Shown here: in pieces, positions 1 to 11,891 of the stretch
Numbering within the stretch: position 1 is the first letter of the stretch
How the letters are laid out: every line of letters begins with the position of its first letter
From: Diplonema papillatum
Lineage: Eukaryota > Euglenozoa > Diplonemea > Diplonemida > Diplonemidae
DNA: 64,000 bases
Assembly (NCBI GenBank): GCA_030068145.1
Contig: JAPJBO010000084.1
Location: 365,422-429,421, forward strand
Direction: 5' to 3'
Notes under the pieces: model-generated
Seen by the model: only the letters and a program-made list of their open reading frames with translations
What the model was told of the DNA's origin: nothing
Database searches by the model: none
Made by a program: the position numbers and the translations under genes

Positions 1-454
1 ATCGGCATTCCTCTTCTTGAATCGCGAACGATTCCTTCCGTGGAATGTTAACACCGCCATTTGAGATTATCGAGGCGAGGTCATGCCAGATTAGTTAGCT
101 ATGTCACTAGAGCGGGGTGCTGCTCCGATTCAGAATGTGATTGACTCACTCTAGTGATTAGCGTTCTTGCCTTACGAATACCAGTCTCTTTCATTCGCCA
201 GTCTTTGATTTTCATTGCACAGCGAACAGTACCGCGTTCCGTTCCCGGCCGCTGGATGCAGGGCCTGCCTCAGCCCCCTGGTGTGCGTGGTAATTCGTTT
301 CGGTTCGTGCCTTCTAGAAGAAAACAAAAGAGCGTTTTACCACCTCGCGATGTCACGGGATGTTTGGCAGCCGCTGCTAAACATCCCGTGACATGCTAAT
401 CCACGTGGTTCATGTACTTAAAAGAACTCAATGCTGAACAAACATAACGTGGGC

Positions 455-615
455 GGCGCCGAAGCTTTACCAGCTTCGGCTGACACCATTTGCGCACTTA
501 ACCATGGTTAAGAAGACGACTGAAAGCATAGACACAAAGATAGCTCAAAGCATCTGCAGAATAACACGAAAAGCCTCTAGGCAAAAACCCGTTTTCACAC
601 TTCTTCTCACGAGAC
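455..615. repeat. Dispersed repeat, family R1 (copy 1)
   Basis: This stretch closely matches 31919-32078 in the same orientation, from the GGCGGCGCC/AAGCTT block through GACACAAAGATAGCTCAAAGC to CCCGTTTTCACA. Its last part also matches 25432-25480, just before the exon 2 acceptor of the peptidase gene. No coding capacity or terminal structure is visible, so the class is unknown. Confidence 0.7.
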
Positions 616-852
616 TCCACCCCAGTAACCTTGTGTTCGCACTCGTCGGGACCGTGTTCATTGTCCGAAGTCTTCTTTTCCGACCAACTTTCAGCTGTGA
701 CGTGAGGAAGCCTACGGGCCTGGGCCATACTCACAACAGGGGTTACCCGTACGTGAATTCTAACGCCCGCACGGGGAAGAACACCGACCGCGAGGCAAGC
801 TATGATCGCCGCTGGGACGACGTCACGCCACCAGCCCCGCGGGGGATGGAGG

Positions 853-1635
853 CAGTGCAGTCACCGGCCGGTCGAATTGACTAAAAAAATTATTGCTCTC
901 GGATTGACATTCGACCGGTCAAGGCGGTCGAATGTGGACACCGGTCGAATTCGACCCGCGCCCATGTCAATTCGACCGGGCAAAAAAAAAAAAAACTAGA
1001 AAAATCTGCCATGGGAGTGCAGTAGTAGAAAATGGTGGGAAAACGGAAAGCTTTGACAAAAGCCAAGGTCACGGGGGCAAGGGCAAGCTTTTGGATTCCC
1101 AACTCCACTCACCAACTCCTGGATTGCAGTATGTTCGGCTGCAGCCAGAATACAGAGACTACTGGGGTCTACAACAAGGTGGTGAAGCAGCAGCACACCC
1201 AAAACAGTGTTCCATTGCCTCAGGTCTGACGACTCCACTGCAACCCCGAAACTCGTCACTCTGGGCCCATCTTTTGCATGATGGACGATGTGACAGTGAA
1301 CCTGGGCTGTCGACCTGTTCATTGCACTAATGATTCGCGCGCGAAGCGAAGCTACTGGAAAAGTCGTATTAAGCCGTCCTACTACTGAAGCACGACAGTG
1401 TACTAACTTTGTGAGACTGCCCGTTTCAGCTAAAACCCAGAGTTTCAAGCGAACTTTTACTCTAAAACACCACATGTTGTTTTCCCACGCGTAGCGTGGG
1501 AATCTTTTTTTCTGGCATAGGATGGATTTTGACCTGTATTCGCCAGTGCAAAAAAAAAATTGTGGCAAATTCCTGTCCAATTCTTTTTTTTTTTTCGGAA
1601 AGTGACTTGACCGGTCGAGCGGTCGAGCCTGACTG
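853..1635. mobile_element. Non-autonomous hAT-like element, damaged copy
   Basis: The left end CAGTGCAGTCA and following CCGGCCGGTCGAATTGAC are the same as in the intact copy at 55542-56418, and the two align along most of their length. The copy has lost about 50 bp relative to its relative near 1200. Its right end stops at TGACTG, so the outer 5 bp of the right terminal repeat are missing. Both ends carry clustered GGTCGA/TCGACC motifs, like the subterminal transposase sites of hAT elements. A perfect stem-loop (TTCCCACGC / GCGTGGGAA) lies at about 1482-1502. No transposase frame is present. Confidence 0.7.
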
Positions 1636-1639
1636 AGGG

Positions 1640-2735
1640 TGGAAAAAAGTATGAGGAAGGTGAGACTGACATTCTTTGATCCTGCTGGGTCCTGGTAACG
1701 CCGGAGGGACTGTCTACTTGCAACTCTTCTGGGGAGGTTCGGGTAGGTGCTCATCCTGCCATGCGCTTTGCTCCAATTCCCACAGTAAACCAAAGCAATT
1801 TTTTGGTCCGTTCCCCAACCCCGCGTTTATCGACCCATAGGAGGCTGCTCACGCTGTGACGGCATGGGTGTCGGTGTCGGTACGTCACCGAGCCACCTGA
1901 TAGAACCACGCCGCTGTTCTGTCCGCAGACGCTGAATGCGGCCTGAAAAGAGCCGCGGAGTTTGCACTCTGCGTATTGCCCGACGAGAACTGCCAAGAAA
2001 GGGCAAACCCCAATGCAGCCAATGTTCCTCCCAATCCTCCGTCTTATGATAGTCATCCTGTGGTTGCAAGGTGGCCAGTTCACTGGGTACCAGCGCATTG
2101 CCGGTGTCGTGATGGGCTGTAGTAGATGACAAAACTACGTGCGAAGGAAATCCTGCCCCTTTCATTCAGATATCTGCTGCAATGGCGCGCAGCGAGATAG
2201 CTGTCAGAAGCTTCCCGCAACGGAATATGCATCTCTGCATACTAACTTTCGAATTGGGTGGCGAATCCCAGGTGCGCCTGATGCGCCTGAAGGGGTTATG
2301 GAGCACGCGCATTTGTGGTAAATGTTCAGACTGTGACACGCATGAGGGGCAGTGTTCAGCCTACACATTTCCCGCCGGAGACAGTTCCGTTTCAACCAAA
2401 GCATACAGGGAACGAACCGTTTGCTGCGCGGAATCGATGAAAAACACAACGCAACTTGTCACGCGCAGCGAACCAGCGCCTGCTAGGTTTGCCCGCGAGG
2501 TATTTCTTTTCCTGGCATGAACTGCCCAACAACAATACTCGGAAATAGCCTGTGCCCCTAGGTAGCATCTTCAGGCGTGGCAAAGCACCCAGTCGTTGCA
2601 TGGAGGGGCTGTTGTCATAGGGGGTTTAGTCAGGTTGGTTGCCGAAACACGGAACAGAGAGTACACGGGTGTGTGCGCATCCCATGCCGAGCACGTTCTT
2701 GCTTCCTCCCACTTTCCCCGTATGTTTGCATCCCC
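1640..2735. other. Intergenic, no gene recognised
   Basis: Short overlapping open frames occur on both strands but none shows a recognisable domain, consistent codon use or splice-linked neighbours. A fragment near 1915-1950 (TGTTCTGTCCGCAGACGC) recalls the repeat family seen at 5885, 13500 and 39370. Confidence 0.5.
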
Positions 2736-2739
2736 TTTC

Positions 2740-3140
2740 TTGACGACATCTTCCTCGAAGAAGACTTGATGCTATCAACCATGCATGAGAGACAGTGCTC
2801 TGCCTAGACATCAAACCAAGATTTCCCGAAGCCTGGGTCGAAGGCTGTCTTCCTTTTCTGAAAGTATACTAGTACTGCAGGGTATAGTTGACTAGACCTC
2901 TTGAGTTTGTGCAAAACACGATTTCCCTTTCTAGACGACATTTTCCTCGAAGACTTGATGCTAGTGTCAACCATCCATGAGAGGCAGTGCTCTGCCTAAA
3001 CATCCAATTAAGACTTTCCCCCCGAAGCCTAGGCCGAAGGCTGTCTTCCCTTTTTGAAAGTATGCTACTGCAGGGAATAGTTGACTAGACCTCTTGAGTT
3101 TGTGCTAACCACAATTTGGGGAGTCGGGAGAACCTACAAA
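2740..3140. repeat. Dispersed repeat R2, two tandem copies
   Basis: Two adjacent copies (about 2735-2915 and 2925-3140) share the order: TTTCTAGACGACAT-like block, CTCGAAGACTTGATGCT, CATGAGAGGCAGTGCTCTGCC, GAAGCCTGGGTCGAAGGCTG, GAAAGTATGCTA, CTGCAGGGAATAG and CCTCTTGAGTTTGTGC. Parts recur at 7995-8045, 9121-9175, 9985-10055, 28600-28745, 34985-35055 and around 55525/56420. There is no terminal repeat or open frame. Confidence 0.7.
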
Positions 3141-3934
3141 GCCAAAAGCAGGACCAACCCCCCCCCCCCGTTCGTGAAAAAAAGCGGAAAATAAAAAAAG
3201 AATTCCTTTTTGGAAAAAGTAGTCGAGCTGCAACCGCAACCAATGCACCCTGTTCCTCCCAGCACGTTTCTAGCCCTATCCCGAAACCCTGCGCTCCTCT
3301 TGGGCGCCTTTCGCTCTGCCCCCCTCCGTCCGGCAGGCAGCCCATCTGAACGCACGAAGCCTATCTCCAAGCAGGTCGCTACCCTCCCCCCCACAGCGTC
3401 CTCACGCCTTCCAGTGACCGGCTCGTCCTTTCCCCCATTATACCCGAACAGCACCGAATTCCTTGCCGTTGTGTTCGACTGTCTCACCAGGTGTCAACAG
3501 GTGTTCACGCAGGTGTTGCGTGGCACATTCAAAACCCGAGGACCAGCATTGGTACAGTGCAACGCTGTTTCATGAGGAAGGTACCAACTGGCGAGAGCTC
3601 TCCCTTACGCGGCGCGCGAAGATTGTTCATACGAGTGCGACTGCACGTGATTGGACACAATGCTGTGCCAATCAACGCAAAAGCCGACGCTCCTGGCGGC
3701 AGCCCCGTCGTCAAGTGCAAATGCTACCGCGTCGCTGGTACTGTGCGCTTGGATCAGCGCCACCCAAGCGGCGACCTCAAGTCACATTTGTGTTTGAAGA
3801 TTGCTCCGTTCTTCTTCCTGACTTGTCCCGGACTAGAACGACATACCGGAGGTCTGCGGCCAGAGTGGTTTTTGGGGGTCTGTTTTTTGGAACTTTGGGG
3901 CCGGCAAAATGACTCCAGCTAGGAATTTCCCCAA

Positions 3935-5387
3935 GTAAACCAAAGTTGGCAAGCAAAGCCGACTTTGCTTAAATTTGCTCAGGAGATTTGCTTCAGATTA
4001 CGAGCAAATTTAAGCAAAGAAAAGCAAATTTAAGCAAATTTAAGCAAAGTAGGCATCGTGCACTACTAGTAGGGATTTTGACAACTGAGGAAGCATGCAA
4101 CAAAGGCAGGAAAAGGCGAACCTGCGGAAACGGAGCCGGGACTGTGTTGCACGGTAGCCGTGCAGGGCGACAAGAATGGTGCGGTTGAAGAAAAGCCTCG
4201 CAATGCGCAACCATTCGTACCGTGTTCCCGGAACAGAAGGAGAAGGACGATCGAAACCCCCAACATGACACCAGAAAAGCTGAAGAACGACTCGATGTGA
4301 TCAAGGTTCTGACTCTCAGACCTTGGGTTCATAAGGGCAGGGGGCGCTAGACACGAACAAGGGCACTCGTTCCTCTACTGTACGGTGGGTCATGTTCAAG
4401 GAACAGGGGGCAGTAGATGCATGTCAACGAGGTGGGAACATGGCCGGTCTCAACAAGAGGCCACACCGAACCAGCAGGCGTTCGAAGTCGATGTGCACGC
4501 CATACAAGAGCAGACGGCTAGTAAGGCCGGTGACAAGGTGCGAGCCGTACCGCAGGCAGGGCTTCGCAAAGCTGCGACACTGAACGGCAGGCAGGTTTCG
4601 TCCTACCCGTAGGCCCGGTGGAAGCAAGGAGTCAGGCAAGAGAGAAGAATCGCAGAATGAGCGCAGGGACGCTAGGCCGTGCTGTTGAAGAAATAGTTCA
4701 ACAACGGAACGGGCAACCCAAGGACAGTCAAACAGACCTTCAGGCAGGGAACAGCCTACGGCGGTGAAGTAGCGAACCTCATCCGAGTGTCGGATGAAAC
4801 CCCTTGCTACAGCGACTGTAACACACATGTACAATACCGGACGCTAGCGTCTGTCAAGAGCATGCGTGACACAGCTGTGTCTTGAAGGTGAGATGGGACC
4901 ACAAAGAGACCAAGGGAAATTCAACAGACCTTCTAATCCACGAATAGTTGGAAAGAGCACAGTGAGCAACCGGAGACTGCGGCGAACCAGGAGGTAAGGC
5001 AAACTGTTCGAAAAACGACGCTGGGGACGAAACAGCATAGATGACGCATTGGCGTTTGTTCGTGGTTTGCGCGACAACATGACTCCACTCAAGGGACTCA
5101 AGGTACAAAAGGGATGGGATTGTGGTCCACTATTTCGGCCACGCGCTGAACATTGGACGAAAGGGGTACTTCCCTGCAGAATTCCCATTCGCTATGAAGA
5201 ACAGTGCCCGCATGCAACGCTGGATTCACCATTCCTGCCGAACTTTGCTTAAATTTGCTTCAATTTTGCTTGAGCAAATTAAAGCAAATTTAAGCAAAAT
5301 TAAGCGAATTTAAGCAAATCGACTTTGCTTTTTTTCGGGGGTCACCAACTTTGCTCAAATTTGCTTTGCTTGCCAACTATGGTAAAC
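3935..5387. mobile_element. Inverted-repeat DNA transposon (3941-5381) with 6-bp target duplication
   Basis: The left end CAAAGTTGGCAAGCAAAGC and the reverse complement of the right end, CATAGTTGGCAAGCAAAGC, are near-identical terminal inverted repeats. The element is directly flanked by GTAAAC on both sides (3935-3940 and 5382-5387), a perfect 6-bp target-site duplication. Both subterminal zones (about 3955-4050 and 5240-5365) are packed with GCAAATTTAA-type repeats in both orientations. No transposase is encoded, so it is non-autonomous. The interior (about 4385-5050) carries a fragment of the RNase H-bearing retroelement also seen at 41.5-42.4 and 43.4-44.2 kb. The superfamily is not clear. 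Confidence 0.8.
4385..5050 (+). pseudogene. Retroelement 3' fragment (RNase H family) inside a DNA transposon
   Basis: Translated pieces such as GDKVRAVPQAGLRKAATLNG, with VTKLIRVSDETPC-type sequence further on, match the minus-strand copy at 43390-44200. The shared nucleotide block around 4840-4880 (GCTAGCGTCTGTCAAGAGCA) is the reverse complement of 43475-43503. Frames are broken, so this is a relic. It was either captured by the surrounding transposon or inserted into it. Confidence 0.6.
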
Positions 5388-5617
5388 ACACAAGTGCCTT
5401 AGGACCCAAGGTCCAGCAGTACTGAAGTGTCTCAGCGAGATGAGCTGGTTCACGAGGAATGTACGGATGCTGATCTCGCACTTGCCAGGGCTTTTGCCCT
5501 GACTGACTGAGGGTGCTGTTTTGGCTGTTGTGTGTCCAATGATTGAGATTTGAGCGCGTCTCCAACTCTCCCGCCTCTCTCATCATCTATTCCTGGGACT
5601 TTATACCCCCTACCTAT

Positions 5618-5702
5618 CTCCCCCCGTGTATAAGATAGGGGGTTTTGAGAAATGAGGGCGATGTTATACACGGGGGGGGACGATCTTAAACACGGGGGGG
5701 AA
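5618..5702. mobile_element. Palindromic G/C-ended MITE, copy 1
   Basis: The sequence starts CCCCCCGTGTATAAGATAGG and ends GATCTTAAACACGGGGGGG, with an internal TTATACACGGGGGGG, so it folds into a hairpin of about 85 bp. A close relative lies at 6018-6103. Both are too small to code. Confidence 0.6.
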
Positions 5703-5844
5703 ACACCTCCAAAACACCCCCAAAATTAAAAAGAAGACAAGTCAGTGCTGCCTAGCGAGTCGCAGTCACAATCAGGGTGAGTGCCCTGAGTTTTTTACCT
5801 GATTGCTCAGACACGGTTGTAGGGGCCTTCCCGTGACGGATTCG

Positions 5845-6000
5845 CCTGTGCTCGAGCTACGAACAGCCGCCTGACAAACCAGACTCACACCGCAGTCCTG
5901 TCTGCAGACACTCAAGTTCCGCGCTGATGATGGTCCGCCTTGGCTTAAAGGTCCGAAACACGGCGCAGACGGGACCAGTGCGGTGTTGAGCACATACCCA
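5845..6000. repeat. Dispersed repeat R3
   Basis: The block from GAGCTACGAACAGCCGCCTGA through CTGCAGACACTCA and GCGCTGATGATGGTCCGCCT to GACGGGACCAGTGCGGTG recurs at 13495-13690 and 39290-39470, with part near 1915 and near 58755. It has no recognisable ends or open frame. Confidence 0.7.
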
Positions 6001-6017
6001 TTCCAAGCACGTTCTTG

Positions 6018-6103
6018 TAATCCCCCGTGTATAAGATCGGTTTTTTGGGGGGGCGATCTTAAACACGGAAAAACGCGATCTTAAACACGGGGGGGGGGGG
6101 GAG
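6018..6103. mobile_element. Palindromic G/C-ended MITE, copy 2
   Basis: It has the same layout as 5618-5702: CCCCCGTGTATAAGATCGG at the left, two copies of CGATCTTAAACACGG at the right, ending in a G run. The two copies bracket repeat R3, so they could also be the ends of one composite of about 485 bp. Confidence 0.6.
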
Positions 6104-6109
6104 GTTCAA

Positions 6110-9100
6110 AAAAGTGCTGCGTAATTTTTGACCATCACTGTCACGTTTGCTGTTGGTCTCTGGGAAATACTCTTTTTTCTTTTGCCTGAGCGAAGGGATG
6201 GCTGCCACTTAGGTCAAACGGAGTGGCAAGGACCCCAGGCAAGCAAGCGAACTTCGAACTTCCCGACGCCTTTCCCTGTTGTTAAAAAAACAACCCTGGG
6301 TCACGTTGGGTGCAAGTCCAAAACATGTTCAAACACAAACCGTCTTTCGAGAAGAAACAAAGCGCAACAAAAAAAAGGGCACCAAATGCCGACAGGAAAA
6401 AAAAAGAAAAAACTGTAGGTCCCACGGGATCGTCGAAAACACACAAAAAAATGCTAGAAGCAGGGTACCTATCTCCTGGCCTCGAGCCGGTGGGCGTGGC
6501 ATCTGTGGTCCCCACATGGTTCCTCTGACACAACCTCCATAGAGATGCACAAGTGCTCCGTGATACGGTTTCTTCGCTCGCAAGCTGCTCCTCCTAAGTT
6601 GCAACACCGGCCTAGCTCGCTCGGATAGAAGGGCGCTTTTGTGTGCGCTTTTTCACCAATTCTCACAGACAACCCGCCAGCATGCAAGCGGAATGCTTGC
6701 GGATCGATCTTCCGCCCCACCTTCCCGAATCGATACATCCTTTTCTCTCTTACTGACCTGACCCAGGCATCTTCCCTCTCTGGGTTATCCATCCCCTCCC
6801 GTCGGATCGTGTCCTCCCTCCCACAAACACGCACACAAAAACACTCACACACTCTCTCTCTATCACATTGGTGCCCCTCGTATGTCCGAACTATGAAGAA
6901 GCTACGCAAAAATTGCCGTTCGGCATACCTTCGAGGTAGCCTACCGCTAAGTTCCAGATGCCCGATGACCAATGTGGACGGTGACTTCCAGGACTTCGGA
7001 GGAGGTTGCACTTTCCCTTGAGATCATGTGTGCTCGTTTCACTTCGAATCGACCAACCTGGCCTTATACGCCTGCAGAGCTGCCGGCTCTAGCCGCCCGG
7101 GAGAGCTTGGCGTTCGAAAGCTTCGCGCGTTTTTAGTACTAACAATCTTGTGGGTTGCCCTTCAAAAGGTATTGTGCAGGCTAAAAAGACGTAGGCAGCG
7201 TGTTTTGGTGGTTGATCAGAATTCCTTACCTGAATACACACAGGGTAAATACAAGTGGGAAAACGATCAACCGGCACGCACAAACAAAAGAAATAATCTC
7301 AGAAATGACAATTGCATTGTTGGTACTAAAAACCTTGGTGTCGGTCGCAACACTTACAAACATGGCTAGCCGTATTTAAGCATACCTACTACCCACATAC
7401 CACCCGCCTCACAGCCTCAATGGTCAACCGGAGACCCTAAAACACCGAACCTCTAAACCACAATAAACGCTAAAAATTAGTAGTTGGCAGCGCACTAAAA
7501 GCAACTCACCAAAGCAGGTGAAAAGCCGCTAGTGCGCACAAACAAAAATGAACACAAAATGGCTAATCCCACCAGAGACGACCTCGAGTTGCTAGTGCGC
7601 ACAAACAAACGGAAGCGCCATACTAATTTTTCCAGCATCATGCAGGCAACGCGCCCCCCCCCCCCCCCCCCCGGTCGAGAGCTGTGTTCGCGCTGCTTTA
7701 AACACTGGCGACCCTCCGCTGCTGCGGCCGTGGATTAGTAGGCGCGACACCGGCGCACGTTCTTAGAACCTTTCCCTAGTATTATATGCGTGCCAAGCAC
7801 TACCCCGCTCCTAATTTCCACTTGGAAAAAAACTCTGCGTCTCCGAAGGTCTTTCGAAAGGAAGTCGCCTAGAGTCCCCCGGTTGTTCTTTTAGAGCCTG
7901 GGGTTTCAAGAGAGCTTTCGCTCTAAAAATGGAGCACTCCGAAGTCCTGTTCTTGCTCGTGACAGTGCGAACTGTGGAGCCTCCCCCACCCCCTGTGCAT
8001 GAGAGGCAGTGCTCTGCCTACGCATTAAACTAAAGTTCCCCTCCGTCGCTTGACGGATCAAACGGGACATAATGCCGAACGGAACACCAACCAAGCGCGC
8101 ACCGGCACCCCCGCATCCAAACAAGCCACTATCCGATCCCTCCCTCTTTGCCCCCCTCCCTCTTCTATCCCCGTTTGTCCAAAGAGCGCATCTACGACAA
8201 ACGTGGAAACATTGTGCCATTGACTTCAAAAGTTTGCGGAAGGGGATAGGTACCGACGACGTTGAACGGTCTGCAAGTGTGTCCGGACCGCCCAAAAGGA
8301 GGGGTCGAGCAACACCGGCCCCCCCCTAGAAATATAGCTGGAAAAAGGAAAAGCCTCCTACGCGCTTCTTGAGGGGCAGTAGTCCTGGGTACCGAGGACT
8401 CGCTGGTTCCCCGTTTTCGAGGGTCATGAAACTGTTGACCTTTCCCCGAGTGCTTATCCCACAGAAGGAGGATGGCTGATGAGCACGAGAATTCGGGTGA
8501 GTTGGCTTCTACGACGAGTAATATCCCGGTAAAAGGTAGCACTCCTGAACTAGCCCGAACCAACAGGATCAAATAATGTCAAGTCACACCTTCCCGATTA
8601 TTCTTCAACAAGAGCCCAGCAGTGCGCGAGGCCACAAGACGCCAGCTCCAATTCTGAAGAAGTCACGCTAGCTGGGGGGGTGCCTTCTTCTGGGGTCTGG
8701 CTTTTTTTTCTCCGGCCGATTCTTTTTGCATTTGCACCATTCTGGAGCTAGGTCTTCGAGATTTTCTGGATGTTTTCAGGTCCCCCGTCGGGGTTGGGTG
8801 CCGGTCAGTCGGGCTTTTTTGTGGGCCGGGCTTTCGGTTCCGCTAGGCTTTCGGTTCCGCTAGGCTTTCGGCACCCGAGAAAACTCCGCAGTTCCTCCAG
8901 AACCGCCAGAACCTCCAGAAACTATGGAAAACCCGCTGCTCGAAGTGCATGCTAAGGTTCACGTACTCAAAAGAACTCAATGCTCGATTCGATCCCCGCG
9001 AGTCGGGGGCGGGTGCAATCGACCGGGAGACGCTCGAGCGCTAGCAATAGTTGCTTCCTGCCGGGAAAGGGCAGACTTTAACACCTCCAGATCCCTCAAC

Positions 9101-9490
9101 GTCTTCTACTTCTACAGCTCAATCATGCATGAGAGACAGTGTTTTGCCTGAAAACAGTAAACTAAGATTTTCCCTCTCAAGGGTGAGACTTTCAGGGCCA
9201 GTTCGCAGCCCAGATCCGGAGGGTCAGACTCCTGGGGGGCGACTGCCACCTCTTGACCGGCAAGCCGGTGTGTGATTGGCTAGCTTGCCCTGTTAACACC
9301 CGGCCTTCTGCGATCATTCCAGCTTGCGAAAAGGGCGCGCGGGCGGCAGCAGCAAAGAACGATGACCACGTGCAGCCCGTCGTCGGTATCATTTCTTACT
9401 CCACTCCACTGCCACAAACGTAAACGCATTTTCACCTTTGTTTTCCATCGAACACTCGGGGGAAGCCTGCCAAGCACGAACTAACAATGC
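6110..9490. other. Long intergenic region without a recognised gene
   Basis: It holds scattered repeat scraps only: a block at 7130-7260 resembling 33445-33540 (GCTAACAATCTTGNGGGTTGCC), repeated GTGCGCACAAACAAA motifs at 7534 and 7597, a poly-C run near 7650-7672, a CATGAGAGGCAGTGCTCTGCC repeat near 7996, a 16-20-bp direct repeat (GGCTTTCGGTTCCGCTA) near 8830-8870 and another R2 piece at 9121-9175. The open frames here show no domain I recognise. Confidence 0.5.
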
Positions 9491-9496
9491 GTGCCG

Positions 9497-9760
9497 GAGA
9501 TATCTGAAAGATCTTGACACGAATTGGTTCGAGTCTGAAAAGCCTATAGATCACCTTCCAGGGCCGCCCAAGAGGTTACCTGCACATGGTGGCGCCTTTA
9601 GTTTTTAGCCACATGCAATGTGTGAGGAAACTGAACCGCCCAAGTAGGACCTTCTGATCATGATCATTTTGCCAAATTTGCCACCTGAAACCACGTCCAG
9701 GATTTGGGCTCAGGGTAGTGCGGTCAACGAAAACTCTAGTTTCCCTTTCTACTTTCTCCT
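9497..9760. repeat. Dispersed repeat R4 (copy 1)
   Basis: GAGATATCTGAAAGATCTTG and the following CACGAATTGGTTCGAG, CCTATAG and TCACCTTCCAGGG blocks recur at about 13279-13480 and 15184-15400, directly behind the two Hsp20 genes. The later part (about 9600-9760, including GATCATGATCA and GTCCAGGNTTT) resembles 26960-27100 in intron 2 of the peptidase gene. Confidence 0.65.
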
Positions 9761-10117
9761 ACTCTCGCGGTGTACGGTTTTTCACTGATGTGCATACAGT
9801 ACGATTCGATGCAGTGGGTAAGAGGCTTAGTCAGTACCTGACCGACAATATCTTTGAAAGCGCTTGCGGTCTTGAAGACAGAAGCTTTTCATTTCCCTCC
9901 CCCCTGCTGCAGGCGTGCAAATGAACGGACGCACCGATGCTCTCTACCTGCCTTCTCGAAAGCGTGCAAATCCTCTGCAGGGAACAGTTGCCTGAGACCT
10001 CCGGAGTTGTGCTGCTCATGATTGCGGGAGTCGGCAAACCTAGCCAAGATTCAGTTGCTGTTCATTTCCTTTCATACTGAGTGCAGGCGGCGCCTCCCGA
10101 GTATTCGTTTTCTCTTG

Positions 10118-10145
10118 TTTTTTTTTTTTTTTTTTTTTTTTTTTT
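10118..10145. repeat. Poly-T tract
   Basis: An uninterrupted run of about 28 T lies here. No flanking duplication was found that would mark it as the tail of a minus-strand retroposon. Confidence 0.8.
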
Positions 10146-10586
10146 GGAAACCCGTCGGCTACCTGCGCTGTGCTCACGAACGCCGGGGGCCGTCTAAAAG
10201 AAGAAGAAATAGAAGCCATGCTACGGTTCCTCCCCGCCCCCTCCCCACTCTCGCTGAGAACAGGAGAACAAAAAGGAAAAGTGATCCTTTTCGTTCTTTG
10301 ACGCCCAACATATCGAGCCTCTTTTCTTTCGCCTTTCCGCGCGCCTGCGGACACGACGACTCTCATGGCTGACAGCAGTCCCGTTCGCTGGGAAGGACCT
10401 TGAGGCGGTGAAGCTCTGGCTGGGCTTCGCTCGTCGGAGCACACCCAGCTCATTTGGAAGGGCACCTCGTGGCCGACAGCAGCAGGCAGTTCGATGCAGT
10501 TCCAGGAAATAAGGGTAGACTGGCTCACAAAAGTTCCCACACAAAACACTCCACGAAGGAATGTACTTGGTGTTGGTCACAAACAG

Positions 10587-10880
10587 TCCCGGATATGGCT
10601 AGCCATAACCCATAACGAAAGCGTGCACCAAATATACAACCCGTAACCATGTAGCCCTTTCTTGCTCTACGAGAACCCATTCATGAACGGTCACACGGAG
10701 ACCCTAAACCCCCGGAATTTCAAGCGAACTCTAACTCTAAAAAAGTCCCGGACATGGCCAGCCATAACCCATACCGAAAGCGTGCACCAAGTATACAACC
10801 TGTAACCGTATAGCCCTTTCTCTTGCTCTAAGAGAATCTATGTATCAACGGTCACACGGAGACCCTAAAACCCTGTTTGC
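10587..10880. repeat. Tandem duplication of about 159 bp
   Basis: Two units start at TCCCGGAYATGGCYAGCCAT (10587 and 10746) and each runs to GGTCACACGGAGACCCTAAA. The end motif GGTCAMYCGGAGACYYTAAA also appears at about 7420, 14231, 54605 and 55410, so it belongs to a wider dispersed family. Confidence 0.75.
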
Positions 10881-10884
10881 TTAG

Positions 10885-11835
10885 CACAGCTCACTCTGCA
10901 GATGGTGTCCTGGATGTCGGATCTTATCTGGATAGCGAATCTTACGGACAGAAACTTTTGGGGATTCTAAAATACTAAAAAAGTATGCACCGATGCTCCT
11001 GATTCTCGTGTTGCCAACCGTATTGCGGTGCTTTGTGGCACAACGCTGTGTCAATTAATGCAAGAGGCGTTGCGCAGGGCTTACGCAGCTCTTTTTTCTT
11101 GGAGCTAAATACCTACTGAAAATCAGTACGTAAGGTCAGGCAAAAAAAGCATAGGGGGCTCACCTGCCAGTTTTGCTTGTTTGCCTCTGCCTCCTCTCCG
11201 GCCTCAACCCTCCAGTGTCGCGGTGGTAAGCAACAGCAGGATCTGCTGACCGGAATCCCCGTGCTGCGGTTGATTCCCCAGATGAATCTGCAGAAAAGAT
11301 AGTACGTGCTGATAACGTAGTGATTTCGGCAGGTACACGTACTGATTCAGCATGTGTACAAAAAGAAACTAAGAAAATTGACGTGCTGAAATCAGTACGT
11401 TCAGCATGCTGAACGTAATGCCTGGCGTTGCGGATGTCTCGACACCGGGTTTCCTACGAGACCTGCCTACCGGCACATATGTAGGGGGCAGTCAGGTGGC
11501 CAAAGCCTGCTTCTAGGAAGGCCATCCCCGTGCTGCACAAGAAGACGACCTCTTCAACGTCACCGCGTAATGGCAGGGTCAAGATCGTGGAAAGCCATGT
11601 TAGCAGTGAAGTCAACGCGAAAGCGATGACGGCAAGAACACTAATGACAGGTGGGTGGTACTCGGCCCTGGGAGGCGCGACACGGAGTTTGTGTTGACAA
11701 GGCGTTGTGGTGTGCTAAAAATTGGCAGCTGGCAGCAAGTGAGTTCCGCTACTGCGCACAAACAAAAAGCGAACTTTCACTTTAAAAAGCGCGGTACCAA
11801 TTTTTCGTGTTCTCTTCCCTTTCTCTTAACCCGAA
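10885..11835. other. Upstream region of Hsp20 copy 1, nothing else recognised
   Basis: No supported gene is seen. The last 150 bp hold AGCGAACTTTCACTTTAAAAAGCG, a variant of the motif GTTTCAAGCGAAC-TTT-CTCTAAAA found at about 1446, 7910, 10712, 14260 and 56200. Because the motif is dispersed with repeats, I do not call it a promoter element. Confidence 0.4.
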
Positions 11836-11891
11836 GTTTAACCTGAAGAAACACGCAGGCTCAAACCCTCCAAGAAAAGCTCATATCCAAA

